Part shown: piece by piece, positions 19,952 through 29,112 of the stretch
Layout: every line of letters starts with the position of its first letter
Numbering within the stretch: position 1 is the first letter of the stretch
Origin: WTGU01 sp965242855
GTDB taxonomy: Bacteria; Pseudomonadota; Alphaproteobacteria; UBA828
NCBI GenBank assembly: GCA_965242855.1
Contig: OZ251509.1
Span: forward strand, 1-64,000
Length of the DNA stretch: 64,000 nucleotides
Direction of reading: 5' to 3'
The notes under the pieces: model-generated
The model's database searches: none
What the model saw: the letters and a program-made list of their open reading frames with translations, nothing else
What the model was told of the DNA's origin: nothing
Program-made: the position numbers and the translations under genes

Positions 19952-21916
19952 ATGCCCTCTCCCGAACCCGGCGGCGCCGTGACGCCCGCTTCCGCCGCCT
20001 CCGAACGCCGGGGGAAGCCGCTCCGGATCGTCGTCGTCGGCCATGTCGACCACGGCAAGTCGACCCTGATCGGCCGGCTTCTCCATGATTCCGGCGCGCT
20101 GCCCGAGGGCAAGGTCGCGGCCGTCGAGGCGATGTGCCGGCGGCGCGCGATGGTCTTCGAATGGGCCTTCGTCATGGATGCCTTCCAGGCGGAGCGCGAT
20201 CAGGCCGTGACCATCGACGCGGCGCATGTCTGGTTCCGCTCGCCCCGCCGCGACTACGTGATCGTCGACGCGCCGGGGCATCGGGAGTTCGTCAAGAACA
20301 TGGTCTCCGGCGCGGCGTCCTGCGACGCGGGCGTGCTCGTCATCGACGCGGGCGAGGGCATCCGCGAGCAATCGCGCCGCCACGCCTACCTGCTCCACCT
20401 GCTGGGCGTCGGCGAGACGGTCGTCGCCGTCAACAAGATGGACTCGATCGCTTTCGACGCCGGCCGTTACGCCGCGGTCGAGGCCGGCATCCGCGACTAC
20501 CTGGGGGCGCTCGGGGCGTCGCCGCGGCAGGTCGTGCCGGTTGCGGCGCGCGACGGGGACAACGTGGTGCGCCCCTCCCCGCGCCTGCCCTGGTACGCCG
20601 GCCCGAGCCTGCGCGACGCGCTCGACTCGCTGGCGCCGCCCGGCGGGCGCGAGGACCTGCCTTTCCGCATGCCGGTGCAGGACGTCTACCATTTCGACGC
20701 GCGGCGGATCGTCGCCGGGCGCGTTGAAAGCGGCCGTCTGCGCCCGGGCGACGAGGTGCTCTTCTCGCCGTCGAACAAGACCGCGCACGTCGCCCGCATC
20801 GAAGCGTGGAACGCGCCGGCGCCCGTCGCCGAAGCCGCCGCCGGCCGTGCGATCGGCCTGATCCTCGACGAGCCGCTCTTCGTCGAGCGGGGCGAAACGG
20901 CGAGCCATCGCGACCGGCCGCCGATCGAGACCGACGTCTTCCGCGCCTGGCTCTTCTGGCTCGGGCGTGAACCGCTCCGCCCCGGCGCCCGCTGCGTCCT
21001 GCGACTGGCGACGGCGGAAACCCCCGTCGAGGTGCAATCCATCGACCGCCTGATCGACATCGACGATCCGACCGCCGGCGGAAGCGGCGGGGAGGCCGCC
21101 GAGGTGGCGCGCGACGGCATCGCCGAGGTCGTCCTGCGCACCCGCGCGATGCTGGCGCTCGACGAATATGCCGCCAACCCGCGGACCGGCCGTTTCGTCC
21201 TCGTCCAGGGCCGGGACATCGCCGGCGGCGGGGTCGTCGACATGAGGGGCTATCCCGACCAGCGGCCCCTGATCACCGGGAAGTCGACCAACATCTCGGC
21301 GGTCGAACATGCCGTGGGCCGGGCCGCCCGCGCGCGGCGCAACGGGCACCGGGGCGGCGTGGTCTGGCTGACCGGCCTCTCGGGCGCCGGCAAGTCGACC
21401 CTCGCCGTGGCGGCCGAGCGCCACCTGTTCCGCAGGGGCTACCAAGTCTACGTGCTCGACGGCGACAACGTGCGCGGCGGGCTCAACGCCAATCTCGGCT
21501 TTTCGCCCGGCGACCGGGCCGAGAACATCCGCCGCGTGGGCGAGGTCGCCGCGCTGTTCGCGGATTGCGGCCTCATCGTGTTGACGGCCTTCATTTCCCC
21601 CTACCGCTCGGACCGCGAGCGGGCGCGCGCGGCGGCGGCGCGCGGCGGCGCGCATGCCTTCCACGAGGCGTACGTCCGGGCGCCGCTCGAAGTGTGCGAG
21701 GCGCGCGACCCGAAGGGGCTCTACCGGCGCGCCCGCGCCGGCGAGATCGCGGACTTCACCGGCGTGTCGGCGCCCTACGAGCCGCCGGCGCGGCCGGAGC
21801 TCGTCATCGACACCGGCGATCGCTCGATCGAGCGCTCGCTGCGGGCGCTGACCGACTACGTCGAACGCAGCTTCGCCCTCGCCCCCGCGGCGCCGCGCGA
21901 CGCGGAGCGGTCGTGA
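19952..21916 (+). CDS. cysNC: Bifunctional sulfate adenylyltransferase GTPase / APS kinase
   Basis: The 654-residue fusion couples the CysN GTPase (about 1-440) to the CysC APS kinase (about 445-640), yielding PAPS. CysN motifs are VGHVDHGKSTLIGRLL, DAPGHREFVKNM and NKMDS. The switch I phrase reads ERDQAVTID where most CysN proteins have QGITID. CysC motifs are TGLSGAGKSTLA, VLDGDNVRGGLN, FISPYRSDRERAR and DPKGLYRRARAGEI. CysNC fusions resemble rhizobial NodQ and commonly serve sulfated products. The start is the ATG 13 bp after cysD. Confidence 0.96.
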   Translation: MPSPEPGGAVTPASAASERRGKPLRIVVVGHVDHGKSTLIGRLLHDSGALPEGKVAAVEAMCRRRAMVFEWAFVMDAFQAERDQAVTIDAAHVWFRSPRRDYVIVDAPGHREFVKNMVSGAASCDAGVLVIDAGEGIREQSRRHAYLLHLLGVGETVVAVNKMDSIAFDAGRYAAVEAGIRDYLGALGASPRQVVPVAARDGDNVVRPSPRLPWYAGPSLRDALDSLAPPGGREDLPFRMPVQDVYHFDARRIVAGRVESGRLRPGDEVLFSPSNKTAHVARIEAWNAPAPVAEAAAGRAIGLILDEPLFVERGETASHRDRPPIETDVFRAWLFWLGREPLRPGARCVLRLATAETPVEVQSIDRLIDIDDPTAGGSGGEAAEVARDGIAEVVLRTRAMLALDEYAANPRTGRFVLVQGRDIAGGGVVDMRGYPDQRPLITGKSTNISAVEHAVGRAARARRNGHRGGVVWLTGLSGAGKSTLAVAAERHLFRRGYQVYVLDGDNVRGGLNANLGFSPGDRAENIRRVGEVAALFADCGLIVLTAFISPYRSDRERARAAAARGGAHAFHEAYVRAPLEVCEARDPKGLYRRARAGEIADFTGVSAPYEPPARPELVIDTGDRSIERSLRALTDYVERSFALAPAAPRDAERS

Positions 21917-21958
21917 CGGGACCGGAACGCACGGGCCCGCGCCCCGGCGGCGGCGCGG

Positions 21959-22876
21959 TCAGCACGCCTTCCCGCGCCGGCCGTCCCGTGCTTCGAGGAA
22001 GGGCGTGATCCGGCCGCCGAGGCGTTGACCCGTCAGCTCCTCGGCGATGGCGACCGCCCGGCGCAAGGCCTCGACGTCGATGCCGGTCTCGAAGCCCGCC
22101 TCGGCGAGCATGAACACGAGGTCCTCGGTGGCCAGGTTGCCGGTCGCGCCGGGGGCGAAGGGGCAGCCGCCGAGGCCGCCTATGGCGCCGTCGAATTTCC
22201 GTATGCCGCAGCCGATGGCGGCCCAGGTCAGGGTCAGGCCCAGCGCCCGCGTGTCGTGGAAATGGCCGGCCAGGCGCTCGGGCCCGTGGCGGCGCGCCAG
22301 GGCCTCGAAGAGGCAGGTCATCTGCGCCGGGTTGCCGGCGCCGGTCGAATCGCCGAGCGCCAGCTCGTCGGCGCCGGCGTCGAACATGCGCGCGGCGAGG
22401 TCGATCACCGTCTCCGGGGGGGTGAGGCCTTCGTAGGGACAGGCGGCGACCACCGAGAGGTAGGAGCGGGCGCGGATGCCGTCCGCCGCCGCGCGCCGGA
22501 TCACCGCCTCGTTGACCCGGACCGCCTCGTCGAGGGACATGTTGACGTTGCGCCGGTTGAACGCATCGGTGGCGGCGAGCACCAGGGCGACCGTGGTGGC
22601 GCCGGCCTCGACCGCGCGCTCGTAGCCCTTCTCGTTCGGCACCAGCGCCTCGTAGGAGACGCCGCGGTCCTGCGGCAGCCGGGCGTAGAGCGCCGCCGCG
22701 TCCGCCATCTGGGGGACCGCCTTGGGCGAGACGAAGCTCGCCGCCTCGACCGAGCGCAGGCCCGCGGCGAGCAGGGCGTCGAGAAGGCGGAGCTTGCCTT
22801 CCGTCGGCACGACGCGCGGCTGGTTCTGCAAGCCGTCGCGCAAGCCCACTTCGTGCACGGTGACGACGTCGCCCAT
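21959..22876 (-). CDS. mvaB: Hydroxymethylglutaryl-CoA lyase family enzyme
   Basis: HMG-CoA lyase cleaves 3-hydroxy-3-methylglutaryl-CoA to acetyl-CoA and acetoacetate, the last step of leucine degradation. The 305-residue TIM-barrel protein has the opening VHEVGLRDGLQNQ (metal-binding Asp and catalytic Arg), SFVSPKAVPQMAD, the metal-site HFHDTRALGL and the signature GGLGGCPFAPGATGN with the active-site Cys. The ATG at 22876 has a strong GGGGGAGGAG RBS. No liu genes are nearby. Related HMGL-like enzymes such as citramalate lyases cannot be fully excluded, but the Cys signature supports the call. Confidence 0.9.
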   Translation of the reverse strand: MGDVVTVHEVGLRDGLQNQPRVVPTEGKLRLLDALLAAGLRSVEAASFVSPKAVPQMADAAALYARLPQDRGVSYEALVPNEKGYERAVEAGATTVALVLAATDAFNRRNVNMSLDEAVRVNEAVIRRAAADGIRARSYLSVVAACPYEGLTPPETVIDLAARMFDAGADELALGDSTGAGNPAQMTCLFEALARRHGPERLAGHFHDTRALGLTLTWAAIGCGIRKFDGAIGGLGGCPFAPGATGNLATEDLVFMLAEAGFETGIDVEALRRAVAIAEELTGQRLGGRITPFLEARDGRRGKAC

Positions 22877-22935
22877 CGCTCCTCCCCCGAATGCGCGGCC
22901 GCATTGTAGAACGGGCGCGCCCGGCCGTCGCGTGC

Positions 22936-23712
22936 TCAGGCGCCGCGCCGCGCGCCCGCCACGCGCGCGCGCAGGCGGCGCAGGACGGCGTCGGTGCCGG
23001 CGTCGATCGCGCCGTCGACGCGCGCCTGCCGGAAATGGCGCTGAAAGGCGCGGACGACCGCTTCCGTCGCGGCGCCGAAATCGCCGTCCGCGGCGATGCC
23101 GTAGCCGAAATCCCGAAGGCGTTCCTGCCGCCGCCGGACGGCCGCGCCCCGGGCGCCGCGCCGCAGCGCCGGGCCCGCGGCGGCCGGCGCGGCGCGCTCT
23201 TCCGGCCAGAGGCCGACGCCTTCCCGCGCGAGCCGCTCCCAGTCGAAGAGCTCGCCCGGATCCGCGCGGCGCAGCGGCGCCACGTCCGCATGGGCGACCA
23301 CGTTGCGCGGGGCGATGGAATGACGCGACAGGACGGCATGCGCGAGGGTGAGCAGGGCGTCCATCTGGGGGCGGGGGAAGGGCCGGTAGCCGAACGCATG
23401 CCCCGGGTTGACGAGTTCGATCCCGATCGACCGGTCGTTCACGGCGGGGCGCCCGCGCCACAGACTCCGCCCAGCATGCCAGGCGCGCCGGTGCTCGGGG
23501 ACCAGCCGCCAGAGGGTGCCGTCCTCGCCGATGCACCAGTGCGCGCTGACCTTGGCGGCCGGATCGGTGAGCCGCGCCAGCGCCGCTTCGGCGGAGGCCA
23601 TGCCGGTGTAGTGCAGCACGAGCGTGTCGACGGACGCGCCGCGGGGGCGGGCGTCGCTGTTGGGCGACGGCAGTTCGACCGCAACGCGCCCGCCGATTCG
23701 CTCTCCCGCCAT
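22936..23712 (-). CDS. N-acetylmuramoyl-L-alanine amidase (Amidase_2) with PG-binding domain
   Basis: This AmiD/AmpD-type zinc amidase cuts the bond between N-acetylmuramic acid and the stem peptide. Zinc ligands are likely in TLVLHYTGM (residue about 34) and NVVAHADVAPLRRADPG (about 150), with SIGIELVNPG between them. The last roughly 65 residues form a PG_binding_1 domain (LRRGARGAAVRRRQERL, GDFGAATEAVVRAFQRHFR). The total is 258 residues. No clear signal peptide is visible from the ATG at 23712, so it is either cytosolic recycling machinery or exported in another way. It lies 17 bp after the EamA gene and 59 bp before mvaB on the same strand. Confidence 0.9.
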   Translation of the reverse strand: MAGERIGGRVAVELPSPNSDARPRGASVDTLVLHYTGMASAEAALARLTDPAAKVSAHWCIGEDGTLWRLVPEHRRAWHAGRSLWRGRPAVNDRSIGIELVNPGHAFGYRPFPRPQMDALLTLAHAVLSRHSIAPRNVVAHADVAPLRRADPGELFDWERLAREGVGLWPEERAAPAAAGPALRRGARGAAVRRRQERLRDFGYGIAADGDFGAATEAVVRAFQRHFRQARVDGAIDAGTDAVLRRLRARVAGARRGA

Positions 23713-23729
23713 GCCGGTGCGCGCCGGAC

Positions 23730-24602
23730 TCAGGAGGCCCGCGCCGCGGGCGCGCGTTCGCGCCGCAGGACGACGAGCGCGACGCCGGAGACGGTCGCCA
23801 GGCCGCCCGCGACCGTCTGCCAGGTGAGCGGCTCGCCCAGGATCAGGACCCCGAAGACGACGCCGACCACGGGCACGAGCAGCATGAAGCCGGCCACCGT
23901 GGCGACCCGGTTGCGCGCCAGCAGGTAGTACCAGGCCCAGTAGGCGAGCATGGTCGAACCCACGACCTGGTAGAGCAGGGAGCCGTAGAGGAGCCAGTCC
24001 CGTCGCAGCAGGCTCGCGAGCTGGCCCTCCTCCAGGGCGAAGGAGAGCGGGAACAGCGCCGCGGCGGAGATCGCCGACATCCAGGCGTTCAGCGCGAGCG
24101 GCGGGATGTCGGCCAGGCGCTTGGCCTGCACGTTGGCGATGGCCCAGGCGAGGCTGGAGGCGAGCATGATCCCGATCCCCAGGGCGTCGCCGGTGTGCCG
24201 CGGCTCGCCGACCAGGACGACGACGCCGGCGAAGGCGATCGCGATCCCCAGCACCGCCGCCCAGCCGGGGCGCTCGCGCAGGACGAGGCCCGCCAGCAGG
24301 ACGCTCAGGGGGACCTGGGTGATCCAGATGATCGCCGCCGTCGAGGCCGCCACGCCGAGATTGAGGGCCGTGTAGAACAGGCCGAAATGCCCGACGCCCA
24401 TGGTCAGCGCGAACGCCGCGACCGCCGGCCAGCGGCCCGCCGGGCGCGGGACGAACCAGATCAGCGCCAGCGTCATCAGCGCGAAGCGCAGCGCCAGGAA
24501 GAACAGCGGCGGCATGTGATCCGCGCCGTATTTGCTGGTGACGAAGCCGAAGCCCCACAGCAGGGCCGTGCCGACCGCGATCGGGATGTGGCTCGGCTGC
24601 AT
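23730..24602 (-). CDS. EamA/DMT-family permease
   Basis: The 290-residue inner-membrane protein has about ten hydrophobic segments in two EamA repeats, each ending in the family's EP or ER loop (LLAGLVLRERPGWAAVLG, LILGEPLTWQTVAGG). DMT permeases export amino acids, nucleosides or other metabolites; the substrate cannot be predicted. It begins IPIAVGTALLWGFGFVTSKY, typical for the family. It sits in a four-gene minus-strand run (DjlA-like, EamA, amidase, mvaB) with short gaps. Confidence 0.88.
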   Translation of the reverse strand: MQPSHIPIAVGTALLWGFGFVTSKYGADHMPPLFFLALRFALMTLALIWFVPRPAGRWPAVAAFALTMGVGHFGLFYTALNLGVAASTAAIIWITQVPLSVLLAGLVLRERPGWAAVLGIAIAFAGVVVLVGEPRHTGDALGIGIMLASSLAWAIANVQAKRLADIPPLALNAWMSAISAAALFPLSFALEEGQLASLLRRDWLLYGSLLYQVVGSTMLAYWAWYYLLARNRVATVAGFMLLVPVVGVVFGVLILGEPLTWQTVAGGLATVSGVALVVLRRERAPAARAS

Positions 24603-24635
24603 CGCGCGCCGGTGATGGTCCGGCCGCTGGCGCGG

Positions 24636-25394
24636 TCAGCGCAGCCCGCGCAGCCTGGCGATCCGATCGTAGGCCGCGTTGATCGCGGCCATCCGCTCGT
24701 TCGCGACCTGGATCATCTCCTCGGGCATCCCCTGCGCGACGAGCCTGTCGGGATGGTGCTCCCTGATCAACCCGCGGTAGGTCTTCCTGATCGTGTCGTC
24801 GGAGGCGCCGGGGTCGAGGCCCAGGACCTCGTAAGGGTCGCTCTCGCCGCCGCCCATGTGGCTCGCCATGACGCGGGCGAAGGCCCGTTCGTCGAAGCCG
24901 AAGATGGTGGCCACCCTGGCGAGATAGGCGCGCTCGGCGTCGTGGAGCGCGCCGTCGGCCATGGCGATGTGGAAGAGCGCGCCCAGCAGCTCCTCCCGCA
25001 CCGTGTGGTCGTGGGGGAAGATCGCGACGATCTGCTCGGCATAGGGCTCGAACCCGGCGGCCTCGCGCCGGGCCTCGTCCCAGATGCGCGCGACCGTGGG
25101 CGCGTGGGAGTCGGGGACGGGAAAGACCCGCTTGAACGCGGCGATCTCCTCGCGCGTGACGCGCCCGTCGGCCTTCGCCATCTTGGCCGCGAGCACGACC
25201 AGTGCGACGGAGAACGCGGTCTGCTTGGTCGCCGTGTCGGCAGCCGCGGTATCCGAAGCGATCAAGCGCCCGCCGCGCCGCGCGCCGGCCATGCGGTCGA
25301 CGAAATGGCCGGCGGCGACGCCCACGATGGCGCCGATGGGGCCGCCCAGCGCGAATCCCGCGGCGCCCCCGATCAGCTTGCCCCAGATGCTCAA
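24636..25394 (-). CDS. djlA: DjlA-like TerB/DnaJ-domain membrane co-chaperone
   Basis: DjlA-type proteins are J-domain co-chaperones of DnaK anchored by an N-terminal glycine-rich membrane segment. Here the segment is about residues 5-30 (LIGGAAGFALGGPIGAIVG). A TerB-like helical domain follows (AAKMAKADGRVTREEIAAF, residues about 68-170), then a C-terminal J domain (DPYEVLGLDPGASDDTIRK) with the essential EHHPDRLVAQG HPD motif. The total of 252 residues matches the family. It is divergent from the EF-G-like gene. Confidence 0.9.
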   Translation of the reverse strand: MSIWGKLIGGAAGFALGGPIGAIVGVAAGHFVDRMAGARRGGRLIASDTAAADTATKQTAFSVALVVLAAKMAKADGRVTREEIAAFKRVFPVPDSHAPTVARIWDEARREAAGFEPYAEQIVAIFPHDHTVREELLGALFHIAMADGALHDAERAYLARVATIFGFDERAFARVMASHMGGGESDPYEVLGLDPGASDDTIRKTYRGLIREHHPDRLVAQGMPEEMIQVANERMAAINAAYDRIARLRGLR

Positions 25395-25616
25395 CCGAGG
25401 GCCTCCCGGCGCGGCCGCAGCGCACGCCGATCCCCTGTCGCTCTCCGCATGGCGCCCGACCCGATCCGCGAGCCGGCAGGATAGGGGGTGTCCCGCACCG
25501 CATCAAGGACGGCGCGCGCGACGCCGGCGCCCGCGGTTGCAATTCGGCGGGGCCGCTGAAAACATGCCGCGGCAAGAACGACCCGCCGGCGCGGACCGGC
25601 AAGACGGGGAGAGCGC

Positions 25617-27641
25617 ATGACCGATTCGGCGCTGGCGCGGAACGTCGCGTTCGTCGGCCCGTTCGCGAGCGGCAAGACGACGCTTCTCGAGAGCCTGTTG
25701 TTCGTGTCCGGGACGGTCGGCCGCAAGGGCAGGGTCGCGGACGGCAACACGGTGGGCGACTGGTCCGACGAAGCGCGGGCGCGCCAGTCGAGCGTGGAAG
25801 TCAACGCCGCCACCTTCTCCTGCGGCGACCATCGTTTCTCCGTGCTGGATTGCCCCGGGTCGATCGAATTCTTCGCCGAGACGGCCAATGCGCTCATGGG
25901 CGTCGATCTCGCGGTGGTCGTCTGCCCGCCCGACAGCGAGCGGGTCTGGACCATGGGGCGGGTGTTCAATTTCCTGGCCCGGCACGAGATCCCCTGCCTC
26001 CTCTTCGTCAACCGCATCGACGAGGCGACGGTGCGCGTCGGCGACTTCATCGAGGCGATGAAGCCGGTGGGCCGGAAGCCGCTGGTGCCCTGCCAGGTCG
26101 CCGTCCGGGACGGCGACGCCGTGACGGGCTACCTCGATCTCGTCGGCGGCCAGGCCTACCGCTACGGCGACCGGCAGAAGGCGCATGAAATCGAGGCGCC
26201 CGGCGACATCCAGGAGCGCCGCGACGCCGCGCGGACGCAGCTCCTCGAAACGCTCGCCGACTTCGACGACGCGCTTCTGGAAAACCTGCTCGAGGACAGG
26301 ATTCCCGAGCCTCCCGAGCTCCGGGCCTGTCTGCGCGCGGCGCTCGCGAACGCCCAGGTCGTGCCGGTGCTGATGGGCTCGGCCGAACGGGACTGGGGCG
26401 TCCGCCGCCTGCTGGAGACCTTGATCGAGCTCGCGCCCGCCGGCGCGGCCGGGGCGCAGCGCGTGGCGGCCGACGCCGGGAACGCCGCGCTCGGGCAGGT
26501 CCTCAAGACCTATATCACGCAGCACGGCGGGAAGGTCTCCCTCGCGCGGATCTGGGCCGGGCGTTTCAAGGACGGGACGATCCTGAACGACGGCGAGCGC
26601 ATCGGCGGGATCTACCGGATGCTCGGACAGAACCAGACCAAGATCGATGCGGCCGGGGCGGGCGAGATCGTGGGCCTCGGGCGGCTCGAATCCATCGCCA
26701 CGGGCGATACCATCGCACCGGCCGACAGCCCGGGCGTCGCACCCCTCGCGCGCGCCGAGATTCCACCGGCCGTTTACGCCTACGCCGTGCGCGCGGCGAA
26801 GCGGGAGGACGAGGTCAAGGTGTCCGGCGCGATGAGCCGCCTCGCCCAGGAGGACCCGTCGCTGCGGTTCGAGCAGAATCCGGATACCCAGGAGGCGGTT
26901 CTCCACGGGCAGGGCGAGATGCATCTGAAGGTCACGCTCGACCGCCTCGCCGGCAAATACGGGCTGAAGCTACAGACCGAAAGGCCCAGGATCGCCTACA
27001 AGGAGGCGATCCGCAAGGCGGTGTCCCAGCACGCGCGCTACAAGAAGCAGACCGGCGGCCACGGCCAGTTCGGCGACGTGCATATCGACGTGAAGCCCCT
27101 GCCGCGAGGGGCCGGGTTCGCGTTCGAGGACACGGTGGTCGGCGGCGCCATCCCGCGCCAGTACATTCCGGCGGTGGCGGCGGGGGTGCGCGACTATCTC
27201 GGCAGCGGGCCGCTCGGCTTCCCGGTCGTGGATCTGGCGGTCACCTTGACCGACGGAAAGCATCACGCCGTCGACAGCTCCGAGCAGGCGTTCAAGACCG
27301 CCGGCCGCATGGCGATGGCCGAGGCCCTCCCCAAATGCGCCCCCGTCCTGCTCGAGCCGATCTGCGAGGTGAAGATCTCCGTGCCGAACGAATTCACACC
27401 GAACGTCCAGCGCCTCGTGACCGGCCGCCGCGGGCAGGTGCTCGGCTTCGCGGCGCGGGAGGATTGGCCGGGATGGGACGAGATCACCAGCCAGATGCCG
27501 CAATCGGAGATGCACGACCTGATCGTCGAGCTTCGCTCGCTGACGCTCGGGGTCGGGACCTTCGAATCGCGGTTCGACCGCCTTCAGGAGCTGACGGGAC
27601 GGCTCGCGGAAGGCGTCCTCGCCGCCGCCAAGGGGGCATGA
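25617..27641 (+). CDS. Elongation factor G-like translational GTPase paralogue
   Basis: The 674-residue protein has all five EF-G domains but diverged GTPase motifs. G1 is GPFASGKTTL. Switch I lacks the RGITI phrase (QSSVEVNAATF). G3 is LDCPGSIEF instead of DTPGHVDF, and G4 is VNRIDE instead of NKMD. Domains II-V are well conserved, including QHGGKVSLARIWAG, KYKKQTGGHGQFGDV-like sequence and the domain IV-V tail SEMHDLIVELRSLT. These features match the EF-G-like (EF-G2) group, whose role is unclear; the family includes members that bind ribosomes without normal translocation activity. The ATGA overlap with mlaA suggests one transcript. Confidence 0.88.
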   Translation: MTDSALARNVAFVGPFASGKTTLLESLLFVSGTVGRKGRVADGNTVGDWSDEARARQSSVEVNAATFSCGDHRFSVLDCPGSIEFFAETANALMGVDLAVVVCPPDSERVWTMGRVFNFLARHEIPCLLFVNRIDEATVRVGDFIEAMKPVGRKPLVPCQVAVRDGDAVTGYLDLVGGQAYRYGDRQKAHEIEAPGDIQERRDAARTQLLETLADFDDALLENLLEDRIPEPPELRACLRAALANAQVVPVLMGSAERDWGVRRLLETLIELAPAGAAGAQRVAADAGNAALGQVLKTYITQHGGKVSLARIWAGRFKDGTILNDGERIGGIYRMLGQNQTKIDAAGAGEIVGLGRLESIATGDTIAPADSPGVAPLARAEIPPAVYAYAVRAAKREDEVKVSGAMSRLAQEDPSLRFEQNPDTQEAVLHGQGEMHLKVTLDRLAGKYGLKLQTERPRIAYKEAIRKAVSQHARYKKQTGGHGQFGDVHIDVKPLPRGAGFAFEDTVVGGAIPRQYIPAVAAGVRDYLGSGPLGFPVVDLAVTLTDGKHHAVDSSEQAFKTAGRMAMAEALPKCAPVLLEPICEVKISVPNEFTPNVQRLVTGRRGQVLGFAAREDWPGWDEITSQMPQSEMHDLIVELRSLTLGVGTFESRFDRLQELTGRLAEGVLAAAKGA

Positions 27642-28420
27642 CGCCGCGGCGCGCGGCCGGGAGAGCCGGAAGAGGGCGCGCGTTCGTGCCCGCGCGGCCG
27701 CCTCTCGCACTTGCGCTCGCCACGGCCCTTCTCGCCGGCTGCGCCTCCGCCGGCCCGGACGACGCGAACGACCCCCTCGAGGGCTACAACCGCGCGATGT
27801 TCGGCATCAACGGAATGGTCGACGGCGTGCTGTTGAAGCCGGCGGCGGAATTATACGTGCGGGCACTCCCGACCCCGCTCCGGCGCGGCGTTTCCAACCT
27901 TCTGGACAATCTGGGGGCGCCGCTCGACGCCGCGAACAACCTGCTCCAGGGCAAGGCCGTGCGCGCGGGCACGTCGCTCGGGCGATTCGCAGTCAATTCG
28001 ACGCTCGGGCTGGGCGGCGTCTTCGACGTGGCGGAAGGCTTTGGGTGGAAGCGGGCACCCGAGGATTTCGGGCAGACCCTCGCCTCCTGGGGCATGGGCG
28101 AGGGGCCGTATCTGGTGCTGCCGCTGCTCGGGCCGTCCAATCCCCGCGACGCGCTCGGTTTCGCGGTCGACTGGGCGGCGGACCCGCCGGGCCGCGTCCT
28201 GGGCGACACGTTCGGCCTGGGGCGCACCGTCGTAAGCGGTGTGGCACGGCGGGCGGACTATCTCGACACGCTCGATGTCCTGGAAGAGACGTCGGTCGAT
28301 TTCTATGCCGCGATGCGCGGGTTCTATCGACAATACCGCGCCAACGCGGTCCGCGACGGCGCGCCGGCCCCGATCGCGATACCGGACACGGATATGGACG
28401 AGTGGGAAGGCTGGGAATAA
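27638..28420 (+). CDS. mlaA: MlaA (VacJ) outer-membrane lipoprotein
   Basis: MlaA sits in the outer membrane with porins and removes mislocalised phospholipids from the outer leaflet, handing them to MlaC. The 260-residue product has a signal peptide ending in the lipobox LLAGCAS (Cys at about residue 35). The family core follows: DPLEGYNRAMFGINGMVD, RRGVSNLLDNLGAPLDAANNLL, VNSTLGLGGVFDVAEGFGW and LLGPSNPRDALGFAVD. It starts with ATG overlapping the EF-G-like stop by 4 bp. mlaC follows 43 bp later; mlaFEDB genes are not in the window. Confidence 0.95.
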   Translation: MTPRRAAGRAGRGRAFVPARPPLALALATALLAGCASAGPDDANDPLEGYNRAMFGINGMVDGVLLKPAAELYVRALPTPLRRGVSNLLDNLGAPLDAANNLLQGKAVRAGTSLGRFAVNSTLGLGGVFDVAEGFGWKRAPEDFGQTLASWGMGEGPYLVLPLLGPSNPRDALGFAVDWAADPPGRVLGDTFGLGRTVVSGVARRADYLDTLDVLEETSVDFYAAMRGFYRQYRANAVRDGAPAPIAIPDTDMDEWEGWE

Positions 28421-28463
28421 CCTGCCGCGCGGAAGGCTCCAACGAGGAAAGGAACGATTCAAC

Positions 28464-29105
28464 GTGAGCACCTTGGTGTCTCGACGCGGTTTCACGCTCG
28501 CCGCCGTGGCGGCCGTCCTGTGGCCGGTGCCCGGCTTCCGGCCGGCCGCTGCCGCCGGGGACGATCCGGCCGCCGCGTTAATCCGCGGGCTGGGCGACCG
28601 CACCATCCAGGTTCTTCGGGACAAGGCCCATACCTCCTTCGCGGAGCGCGAGGCGGCGTTTCGCGAACTCATGGTGGAGGGGTTCGACATCCCGATGGTC
28701 GGCCGCTTCGTCCTCGGGCGTCACTGGAGGACCGCCAGCGAGGAGCAACGCAGGGAATACGCGCGCGTTTTCGTCGATTTCATCGTGCGCGTGTACGCCA
28801 GCCGCTTCGATTCCTACGGCGGCGAGCGGTTCGCCGTGGAGAAGGTGATCCCGGACGAAAGCGGCGACAAGATCGTGCGGGCGCGCATCGAGAGCCCGGC
28901 GGGCGGGGACCCCATCACGATCGATTTTCGCGTGCGTCCCAAGGAGGGCGGCCACAAGGTGATCGACGTGAACGTCGAGGGCATCAGCATGCTGCACACC
29001 CACCGGGTCGAGTTCGCCTCGGTCATCAACCGCAAGGGTTTCGACGGCCTGTTGCGCGAGCTGCGAAACCGCATCGAAACGTCCGGGGCCGCCGCGGCCG
29101 ACTGA
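28464..29105 (+). CDS. mlaC: MlaC-family periplasmic phospholipid shuttle
   Basis: MlaC carries phospholipid between the outer-membrane MlaA complex and the inner-membrane MlaFEDB transporter. The 213-residue product has an export signal with a twin-arginine flavour (SRRGFTLAAVAAVLW), then the family pattern: FREL...GFDIPMVGRFVLGRHWR, YARVFVDFIVRVYASRF, VIDVNVEGISML and a tail ending RNRIETSG. The start is GTG at 28464, after GAGGAAAGGA; longer in-frame readings overlap mlaA and lack family similarity. Position directly after mlaA supports the assignment. Confidence 0.93.
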   Translation: MSTLVSRRGFTLAAVAAVLWPVPGFRPAAAAGDDPAAALIRGLGDRTIQVLRDKAHTSFAEREAAFRELMVEGFDIPMVGRFVLGRHWRTASEEQRREYARVFVDFIVRVYASRFDSYGGERFAVEKVIPDESGDKIVRARIESPAGGDPITIDFRVRPKEGGHKVIDVNVEGISMLHTHRVEFASVINRKGFDGLLRELRNRIETSGAAAAD

Positions 29106-29112
29106 AACCGGG

